From positions 222,801 through 286,800 of the forward strand of contig CAVWYD010000002.1 of assembly GCA_963759055.1 (NCBI GenBank): DNA of 64,000 nucleotides, read 5' to 3'. This document shows positions 57,908-64,000 of this stretch, one piece after another. Position numbers and translations under genes: made by a program. Source of the stretch: Thiosocius sp963759055. GTDB lineage: Bacteria > Pseudomonadota > Gammaproteobacteria > Chromatiales > Chromatiaceae. The notes beneath the pieces were generated by a model. The model saw nothing but the letters and a program-made list of their open reading frames with translations, searched no databases and had not been told where the DNA came from. Numbering within the stretch: the stretch's first letter is position 1; each line of letters starts with the position of its first letter.

Positions 57908-58912
57908 GTGACTATGGAACGCACCATCACTGCATTCACCGAGGCCTTGCCAGGCGAGAAGTGGCAGTCGCTGTTTCGTTACCATTGGCCGGCTTATCGA
58001 CGTTGGTTTCTCAGTGAGGGCGCGGAGGCGCGCCCTCTCTATCTGAGTGCACGGCGGGCATTGCAGCAGCATATGCCTGAATTGATGCCTACTTACGAAC
58101 GACTTGTCGAACTCGCCGGAGGCGGTGACATTGCCGCACGCTTTCTGACACTTTACCGCCCGCCCGCTTACGTGCGCGGCTGCTCTCAGGCCGTCTGGAC
58201 CGGTTCGCCTCCGATGCTGGTACGCAACTACGATTACAGCCCACAACTATTCGAAGGCGCGATCCTGCATACGGCCTGGAACGGCCGCAAGGTGGTCGGC
58301 ACCAGCGACTGCCTCTGGGGTCTGGTTGACGGCATGAACGAGGACGGGCTGGTCGTTTCCCTGAGTTTTGGCGGGCGCAAGGTGGTGGGAGACGGCTTTG
58401 GCGTACCGCTGCTGTTGCGGTACATCCTCGAATTCTGCTCCACCACCGCTGAGTCGGTCGAGGTCCTGTGTCGCATCCCCAGCCACATGTCCTACAACGT
58501 GACCATCCTGGACCGCCAGGGTGACTTCAAGACGGTATTCATCGCACCCGATCGCGAACCGCAGGTCACGCGGCGCGCGGTGACCACGAACCATCAACAG
58601 GGTGTCGAATGGGATCAGCATGCCGGGGCAAGCAAAACCCTGGAGCGGGAGCGCGCACTCGAAAAATACCTCGAAAAATATGCAGACGATTCCTACCGCC
58701 TGATTCGCGCGTTTCTGCGTCCGCCCCTGTACTCCACGGCCTACCGGCGTGGATTCGGAACGCTTTACACCGCCGTATACCAGCCAAGTTCGCTGGACGT
58801 GGAGTATCTCTGGTCACATGACAGTTGGCGGTTTGCCATGCACGCATTCGTTGATGGCACGCGCACGGTGAGATATCCCTTCGTGCCGGGTTCGTTGGAA
58901 CTGCTGCACTAG
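57908..58912 (+). CDS. C45-family Ntn-hydrolase (acyl-CoA:6-APA acyltransferase-like)
   Basis: 334-residue protein of the C45/AAT fold. The nucleophile is probably the Cys of YVRGCSQAVW (about residue 98), where autoproteolysis after Gly frees it; following blocks are MLVRNYDYSP, LWGLVDGMNEDGLVVSLSFG, VTILDRQGDFKTVF and AVTTNHQQGVEW. GTG 57908 (or ATG 57914) lies behind GGAGA, 48 bp after the ATP-grasp stop. Relatives hydrolyse or transfer amide-linked acyl groups. It would therefore act on the amide made by its neighbour, or process a related amide. Confidence 0.82.
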   Translation: MTMERTITAFTEALPGEKWQSLFRYHWPAYRRWFLSEGAEARPLYLSARRALQQHMPELMPTYERLVELAGGGDIAARFLTLYRPPAYVRGCSQAVWTGSPPMLVRNYDYSPQLFEGAILHTAWNGRKVVGTSDCLWGLVDGMNEDGLVVSLSFGGRKVVGDGFGVPLLLRYILEFCSTTAESVEVLCRIPSHMSYNVTILDRQGDFKTVFIAPDREPQVTRRAVTTNHQQGVEWDQHAGASKTLERERALEKYLEKYADDSYRLIRAFLRPPLYSTAYRRGFGTLYTAVYQPSSLDVEYLWSHDSWRFAMHAFVDGTRTVRYPFVPGSLELLH

Positions 58913-58982
58913 CGAGCGACCTGGCTGTCGACGTCAATCCCCTGCGCAAGCCCGACAGCGTTCAGCGGCGGCAACCGGCGCC

Positions 58983-59876
58983 TCAGCCATTGTCCGCGCC
59001 CTGATCCTTGAGGCCGGCGCGAGAGCCGCGATGCGGCTTGGTCAGCGGACCGAGGCTCTGCAGATAGGCCTCGGACTCCGGGGTCCGGCTGTACACGGGA
59101 AAATCCACCGGCCGGTCGCGGAAACTCTTCAGCGGCTGACCCAGGCTGCGGATACCCACCTCGCGCTCGCGACGCACCCGGTCCAGGTTGATCTCGACCG
59201 GGATCATCTCCTCGCCACCACCCGCCTGATGGATGATGTAGCCGGCAGGACCGACGATGATGGACGAGCCCACGCCGCCGTCGCCCACGCCGTTGATATC
59301 GAAGAAATAGCACTGATTGGTCACCGCCGTCGCCCGGGCGATCGAGAGTTCCACATCGCGGTCGATGGTGTCGGTCATGGTCGGGTGCAGGATCACCTCG
59401 GCGCCCATGGACGCCAGGGTCCGCGAAGTCTCCGGGAACCACATGTCATAGCAGATCGAGACGCCGAAGCGGCCGACATCCGGCACGTCGAAGACCAGGA
59501 ATTCGTTGCCGGGCTCGACGTGGTTCTCGTAGGGCTGGAACGGAAACATCTTGCGGTAGCGGCCGACGACATGGCCATTCGGATCGATCACCGATGCGGT
59601 GTTGTAGACCAGGTCGCCGGCCGCCTCGAACATGGACCCGGGAAGCAGCCAGATCCGGTGTTTCGCCGCCATCTCCCTGAATGCATCTTCCGCCGGGCCA
59701 GGCAACGCCTGCGCATGCCCGGGCAGTGGACCGAACGCGGCCAGTTCGCTGAACACGACCATCTGCACCCAGGGAAAGCGCGCCATCAGGATATCCAGCC
59801 GGTGCGCCATCGCGGAAATGTTCTCCTGCGAGGCCGAAATACGCATCTGGATGCCGGCAATAGCGAAAGGGGTCAT
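58983..59876 (-). CDS. carbon-nitrogen hydrolase (nitrilase superfamily), second paralogue
   Basis: 297-residue amidase starting MTPFAIAGIQMRISASQENI at ATG 59876, with AGGAG seven bases upstream. Triad: Glu in VVFSELAAFG, Lys in YRKMFPFQPYE, Cys in SICYDMWFPE. About 60% like the nitrilase at 39278 by eye. It is convergent with the C45 gene (70 bp between stops). In arginine-decarboxylation routes nitrilase-type enzymes hydrolyse N-carbamoylputrescine, but no agmatine deiminase is visible here, so the substrate is open. Confidence 0.87.
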   Translation of the reverse strand: MTPFAIAGIQMRISASQENISAMAHRLDILMARFPWVQMVVFSELAAFGPLPGHAQALPGPAEDAFREMAAKHRIWLLPGSMFEAAGDLVYNTASVIDPNGHVVGRYRKMFPFQPYENHVEPGNEFLVFDVPDVGRFGVSICYDMWFPETSRTLASMGAEVILHPTMTDTIDRDVELSIARATAVTNQCYFFDINGVGDGGVGSSIIVGPAGYIIHQAGGGEEMIPVEINLDRVRREREVGIRSLGQPLKSFRDRPVDFPVYSRTPESEAYLQSLGPLTKPHRGSRAGLKDQGADNG

Positions 59877-60084
59877 CAAAGATCTCCTGAAGCGCGGTAC
59901 ACTTTTGAATAAGTCATTTAGGCCGCTTATTGTATCCCAAATCAAAACCACGTTTATTGATTGCCCACCGTATCGAAGGAGTGGAATGAACTCTTCGGGT
60001 GAACCAGCATGGCGCATGCAGTTTGCGGCATCCGAGTCCCCTTCGCCTGAACAACGCGGCATGGCAAGACACCCCCCGTAGGAT

Positions 60085-60130
60085 GGGTCGTGGGCGATTC
60101 GAACGCCCGGCCAACTGATTGAGAGGCGGC
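60085..60130 (-). tRNA. degenerate tRNA-Lys-like 3' half (remnant)
   Basis: On the minus strand GGGCG-TTCGAAT-CGCCC (60092-60108) is a perfect T-arm, followed by ACGACCC and A (acceptor and discriminator, 60084-60091) as in tRNA-Lys. Upstream the CTCTCAATCAGTTGG segment resembles the anticodon region CTTTTAATCCGTTGG, with changes. The D arm, the 5' acceptor strand and the CCA are absent, so it is not a working tRNA. The rest of the 405-bp gap 59877-60281 holds nothing recognisable. Confidence 0.4.
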
Positions 60131-60281
60131 TACGGATATTAGTAGTGATGAATACGCATGCTTTTTCGGCTGAAAGCGCAGAAGCACACAACAATTCGGT
60201 AAAATCGCTCGCTATGCTCGCTCGGACGTTCAGCACTCCGCACGGCTTGCACATGCCCAAGAACCAGGATTGACATTATAA

Positions 60282-60785
60282 ATGAAAAACTCAGCTCTAC
60301 TTTACTTTCTCATAGTACTCATACCAGCCTTGGGCTATGGAGACGAGAATAATGTCAACGTTTCGCGAGAAGAGCATGTCGCAATTGCGGGCCTTTCACC
60401 GGCGCTGCGAGACTTCTTTTCTAAAGGGATGGTCGAATTGCAGAACGGAATGGTGAACATAGTCCCGCTATATGTCTCCGGGCAATGGGCGGAGATTGCG
60501 ACTATTGCAGGAAAAATGGAGCGCAGCTATGTGTTGGCGAAGAATCTGTCCGAATCGCAGATGCACGAGTTACATGAAAAGTTACCGAGCGCATTTGTAA
60601 AGTTAGATCAACGGTTCCACTATTTGGCTGGCATGCTCAAGCATGCAGCAAACATGGAAAAGGTTGAATTGGTCGGCTTCTATACTTCGAGAATGGCTGA
60701 AGCCTGTGTTGGCTGCCATTCCGAATATGCAACGCACAAGTTTCCTGCTTTGGCGCCCAAACGTCGTGCCAATCATAGTCACTAG
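60282..60785 (+). CDS. periplasmic c-type cytochrome, class II-like
   Basis: 167-residue protein with signal peptide (MKNSALLYFLIVLIPALGYG) and a single haem-binding CVGCH near residue 142 close to the C-terminus, preceded by a helical bundle-like region. This is the layout of cytochrome c' type proteins, expected in the periplasm. The sixth ligand cannot be told. Codon use is more AT-rich than that of the GABA block. No clear partner gene is adjacent. Confidence 0.8.
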   Translation: MKNSALLYFLIVLIPALGYGDENNVNVSREEHVAIAGLSPALRDFFSKGMVELQNGMVNIVPLYVSGQWAEIATIAGKMERSYVLAKNLSESQMHELHEKLPSAFVKLDQRFHYLAGMLKHAANMEKVELVGFYTSRMAEACVGCHSEYATHKFPALAPKRRANHSH

Positions 60786-61097
60786 TCATGCTTATCGATG
60801 CATCCAACCCGTTCGCTTAACTCGGCCACCCCCAGCAAGCGGCGCCCTTCTTGCGCAAAGCGGTCATTCCTCGCGCCCCCTAGTTTGGGCTTATGGCCGT
60901 TTGCGGCTGTAGCTGGGACGGCCAGGAGCGTCCGCTAGCCAGCCTGGCGATTCACGGCCGAAAACAGACGGCGATTTGTGCGGCGCAATAGACCGGAGTC
61001 GACCCATTGCGGTCCTTACCGGCGGTCACCGGCTCGGTAGAAGAACGAAACCATGATGAAGCTGTTGGGAGGGGTGACCCTCGTCCGTTATCGGCGA
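60786..61097. other. 312-bp region without a recognisable gene
   Basis: Between the cytochrome and the small HTH gene. Short open frames with no family likeness and no ribosome sites. Contains repeated GGCCGTTTGCGGCTG- and GGCGATT-like stretches but no defined repeat that I can support. Confidence 0.5.
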
Positions 61098-61361
61098 TTA
61101 TGGTTCAGCCTTTCTTTTTTTGGTTTTCGGCCTTGCACCAGTCACATGCGCCCAGGATTGTCCTTGCTTGATTGAATTGACTACCGAGAAGTGAACGCCA
61201 AATTCTCTGGCAATTTCCTTCCTCGATTTCGTGCTTTTGAAGATTTCGATAGCCGTCTTGGCGTCCAGTCTATTGTTTGCTTTCTTCTTTGGAGGCGCTT
61301 CTATTCCGGCTATCTTTTTCTGGGTATTTGTCGTTATGTGCGCTTTCGTGGTCACAATCAT
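61098..61361 (-). CDS. small helix-turn-helix protein
   Basis: 87-residue, strongly basic protein. Residues about 31-75 look like a homeodomain-type helix-turn-helix: LDAKTAIEIFKSTKSRKEIA, then EFGVHFSVVNSIKQGQSW, a pattern seen in the DNA-binding repeats of phage and homing-type HNH nucleases. Flanks are Lys/Pro-rich. No nuclease domain is present, so it may be a fragment or a small DNA-binding protein of a mobile region. Its N-terminal codons overlap the end of a broken Fic frame. Confidence 0.5.
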   Translation of the reverse strand: MIVTTKAHITTNTQKKIAGIEAPPKKKANNRLDAKTAIEIFKSTKSRKEIAREFGVHFSVVNSIKQGQSWAHVTGARPKTKKRKAEP

Positions 61362-61433
61362 TGGGCTGACGGTTGCGCATAATGCAGATCAGTTCAGCGG
61401 CGGACAAATCGACGGCGCAGCTGCATGGCTGCT

Positions 61434-61700
61434 TGGTGGCACCGCGCACACCCTGCATCAGGATATGGTGGCAATCGTTGAGCAGGCGCACGGAGATCGG
61501 TGGACCTTTGGGCGAATGGATCTCCTTGAACGCATGATTGACCGCGGCGACGTAGTTGATCACCTTCTCGATGTTCGAGGCACCGAGCTGCTCGGCCTGC
61601 TCCAGGCCAGCACGTCGACCAAAGTCGCCTTGGTTCCTTCGATCTCCGACGACAACAGGGCCAGCGCTACACCCGGCTCGTCGGCCACCCTCTCTTATCG
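61434..61700 (-). pseudogene. broken Fic/DOC-family gene, N-terminal region
   Basis: Minus-strand frames read ALALLSSEIEGTKATLVDVL, then after a break VINYVAAVNHAFKEIHSP and PISVRLLNDCHHILMQGVRG, the N-terminal helical part of Fic-domain AMP-transferases (SSxIEGT and the segment before the GEFR loop). The catalytic HPFxxGNGR motif is missing; the frame turns into unrelated sequence after GATKQP. One frameshift lies near 61600. Remains of a toxin-like or stand-alone Fic gene. Confidence 0.6.
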
Positions 61701-61834
61701 AAAATCCAACGGCTTGTCAGCCCAGACCTTGGTCGTAACCATACGCCGAGGCAAGCTGCGTGCACGCGTGCGCAGACCGCGGCAAACGCTTCTCTACAGG
61801 TCCGCGGCAAATAACCACGGAAATTCGTCGGCAC

Positions 61835-63104
61835 TTACAGCTTTTTCAGAGTTCCCGCAGGCTGATTATCGACCCTGTCCTTCAGCCCCAACTCCTGACA
61901 ATCGATACAGTTGATCCTCAAGTCGCAACCTTCCAGTCGGCAACTGAAACCATATGGATGGCCATAGATCAGCCGTTCAAGATGATCCTGGGTATTCGAC
62001 TTTACGTAGGTCAGCTCGCCGTTTATCGGGTCTTTCCCAAGGAATTCGAATGCCTGCATTAGACTGTCAAACGCAAACAGTCGGTCCCGGTTTTCTTTTG
62101 TAATCCGCTTGCGGGCATGCAGAGCTTTATTGCCAACAAAGACGGCCCGGTCCGCTGCTGTAAGCGCTTCAGTAGCTGCATGTCGATATTTGGGAGAGAT
62201 GGCCCCTGGGATGTCGGAAAAGGATCCGAACACGATGGTTTTTCTCGGGGCCTCAACCTTTCTTACCAGGTCGATGACCGTATCTATCGTCCAGTAGGGA
62301 GCTTTGAAAGTGTCGTTGATGAACCAGGCATGCTCAGGAGAACAGTGTATGGACATTCGCCTTGGATAGGCTGCGAGTCCTTCCAGCGAGGCAGCACAAT
62401 GCGTTAAAGATCTCCCTACCGCCAAGCTACCGGCAATGGCAGCCAGCACGGATGGTACCAACAGGTCACCAAACAGCCTGGTCTGAACACGAGCCTGTTC
62501 GCCTTGGTAGGAAACCGTCAAAGAAAGCCGATTGGGCCAGACGGCACTTATATCGGTGCCTCTCACATCGGCGCTTTCACTAAGGCCAAAAGTGAGCACC
62601 TGGGCCCGAGTACTCTCTGCCATGCCCAGCACATACGGATCATCCGCATTCAGCACGGCTGTACCAGAGGGGGGAAGCGATTTGATCAGCAGCCCTTTTT
62701 CAGCAGCAGTTCCTTCCCTGCTCCGAAAGCTCGTATGATGATCCCGCCCGATGGTGGTGACAATACCGATGTCCGGGTGCAACAGTTTCACATGGCCCGC
62801 CATGTCTCCCCGATTCATCACGCCAGCCTCTACGAGCAAAAAACGGATTGACCAAGAGCTTTGCCGCAGCGCCGTCAGCAACGCAATGGTTTTGTTTCTC
62901 TCCACCATGGTGTAACAGGAGTCGTGGTCAGCAAGTGACATGCCGAGCATCTGAGTTGCACTGGTTTTGCCGCAGCTACCCGTTATCGCAATAACGGTCG
63001 TGCGAAGCATCAGGCGACGTTTAATCCCCAACACTGTCACGACTGCTTTGTGAATCAGGGGCTGGTCTACGTTTTTCCTAATCCAAGCTTTAATGCGCTT
63101 CATC
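61835..63104 (-). CDS. solitary Mur-ligase-family protein (MurF-like)
   Basis: 422-residue Mur ligase. P-loop in VIAITGSCGKTSATQML, central domain blocks GIVTTIGRDHHTSF, EKGLLIKSLPPSGTAVLNAD and the ligase C-domain. ATG at 63104 (MKRIKAWIRKN). The C-terminal end carries SCRLEGCDLRINCIDCQELG with four cysteines, unusual for MurF and possibly metal-binding. No cell-wall genes adjoin it; it stands between a Fic remnant and a transposase, so it is probably an accessory peptide ligase rather than the housekeeping enzyme. Confidence 0.78.
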
Positions 63105-63759
63105 TCAGAGCACCTCTGCCTACTGGAAACTGTCGAGTATGACTTCAAATGAAGGCTATCATCTGAATCATCGACGCAGAACTCGTCATTATCACCACGC
63201 AACCAGAAAGCTTACCCCGGAGTGTGTCATTCAGTGCGTCTTGGAAATTCCCGTAAGTGATGCTTCAATGACACTGGAGTGAAAAGTTCTCATTTGGGCA
63301 ACGTTTCCGGGTATGTTGGGCAGGGCCGCAGAAAGATGGAAACTGTGGTACTTGCCTGCGATGTGTGGGTACAGCGATTTGTTTTGCGGTGGACGGTGTG
63401 GCTATACCGGATTCCCTGAGAGTGGGGTCTCTTGCGGGAACGATTGATGACCACGCGCAGCGTCGGCTCGAACCGATAGCGGTAAAGCGCCTGTCCGAAC
63501 TCCTGGACGATGCCCGCGAAGCCGGGGCTAATGGAGATTGGGTCGACTCCCTCGATGCGCTTGTGTCAAAGAAGCAGCGAGAACCCCTGATAGCTCTCCC
63601 TGCTGAGCCTCGTCGCTTTTCCCGGTTCAGACGCGTATTGACCAGACTCAGGGGTACTCGTGAGCACAGGCGGTATGAACGGCCTTTTCCGCCATCTGAA
63701 TTGCCTGATCGTGGCCATCGACAACAGCGCTCGGCCGCCCCGCTGACCATCGAACGACA
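63105..63759. other. 655-bp region between Mur-type gene and transposase
   Basis: No gene that I can support. Both strands have open frames (for example 63365-63883 plus, 172 codons) because of GC-rich composition; none shows a family motif. Part next to 63759 probably belongs to the terminal end of the IS91-type element. Confidence 0.4.
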
Positions 63760-64000
63760 TCAGGCCGGCATGTTGGCGCGCGAATCCATTCCAGCAGCCT
63801 GTTGGCAGGCACGTTTTACTTCGTGGGCCGACCACCAGGCCAGCCACGTGGCTTCGGACCCAGCCCCTTTCGCATTCAGGTAGGAGAGGATCTTCTCGAT
63901 GAGGTTGGGATCCTCGATGCACGCGATGATCCGTACTGCACCGCCGCAGGTCGGACAGGTCTCGATATCGATCCCGAATACCTGGATCCCGAATACTCAT
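63760..64000 (-). mobile_element. IS91-family transposase, C-terminal part (cut by window)
   Basis: The minus-strand frame entering from the right edge reads VFGIDIETCPTCGGAVRIIA, then CIEDPNLIEKILSYLNAKGA and ends RANMPA at 63760. The CPTCGGAVRII zinc-ribbon followed by IEDPxxIEKIL is the typical C-terminus of IS91-type (HUH) transposases. The catalytic HUH and tyrosine motifs would lie beyond 64000. IS91 elements move by rolling circle and can carry flanking genes. Confidence 0.75.

Noticed and set aside
56786..58246. 486-codon open frame on the minus strand
   Set aside because: Antisense to the ATP-grasp and C45 genes, low-complexity composition and no motif.
60085..60130. functional tRNA gene
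   Set aside because: Only the T-arm and acceptor 3' strand are present; no D arm, 5' acceptor strand, coherent anticodon stem or CCA, so it is kept only as a remnant.
61231..61914. plus-strand frame with a hydrophobic, membrane-like N-terminus
   Set aside because: The hydrophobic run is simply the complement of the lysine-rich codons of the small HTH gene, and the rest is antisense to the Fic remnant.
63365..63883. 172-codon plus-strand frame near the IS91 element
   Set aside because: Overlaps the 3' end of the transposase frame, no recognisable domain and no ribosome site; noted in the gap entry instead.
1..64000. CRISPR arrays, rRNA genes or prophage modules
   Set aside because: No regularly spaced short repeats, no rRNA-like segments and no phage structural or integrase genes could be seen by reading the window.

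Overview
The window looks like a piece of a GC-rich gammaproteobacterial chromosome, probably from a marine or otherwise salt-exposed, metabolically flexible organism. The evidence is gene content: an OmpA-type outer membrane protein start, RimK/RimB, GcvA- and HdfR-type LysR regulators, MgtE/CorA/CorC, TAXI-type TRAP transport, a class II-like c-type cytochrome, and a compatible-solute operon next to an unusual number of MscS-type channels. I cannot name a genus from sequence alone.

Layout. 1-0.2 kb: start of a truncated OmpA-like gene. 0.6-4.5 kb: a three-gene glucosylglycerate operon (GH13_18 phosphorylase, HAD phosphatase, GT81 synthase) preceded by a near-consensus NtrC-type site. 4.9-12.5 kb: pterin dehydratase, DUF3144, a host-attachment-protein/Lon-like pair, a variant creatininase, two LysR regulators and an ECF sigma factor. 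12.5-20.2 kb (minus strand): an ion operon CorC-MgtE-MscS-CorA, and RimB-RimK-aspartoacylase-like. 20.5-36.5 kb: mechanosensitive channels mixed with phosphorus genes (Na/Pi symporter, PPK2), a metallophosphoesterase, DUF2252, a potassium channel and ZntB. 36.7-40.2 kb: malic enzyme (MaeB) and a nitrilase, with decayed duplicate ends of an mscS gene and a nitrilase gene flanking maeB.

40.3-52 kb (minus strand): a coherent nitrogen/GABA block read as gabD, gabT, two TAXI binding proteins, a fused TRAP permease, a universal stress protein, and a ~1,020-residue NAD-glutamate dehydrogenase. A divergent XRE-cupin regulator (52.4 kb) sits beside it with a good palindromic operator. It leads into 53.2-59.9 kb: a large basic amino acid decarboxylase with a histone-like tail, an ATP-grasp ligase, a C45 Ntn-hydrolase and a convergent nitrilase. 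This is the most interesting part: its composition suggests an undescribed route that decarboxylates an amino acid, joins a carboxylate to an amine, and later cleaves or transfers the amide, with products possibly entering the GABA pathway next door. That function is inference.

60-64 kb: accessory or decayed DNA: a tRNA-Lys-like 3' remnant, a small cytochrome, a small HTH protein, a broken Fic gene, a solitary Mur ligase with a Cys-rich tail, and the C-terminal part of an IS91-type transposase at the window edge.

Caution on quality: between about 35.7 and 54.9 kb almost every long gene carries one or more single-base indels, many in short homopolymers and several mutually compensating, and the glutamate dehydrogenase gene has a 284-bp tandem duplication whose two copies differ mostly silently. 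I read this mainly as sequencing or assembly error rather than mass pseudogenisation, and annotate those genes across the breaks.
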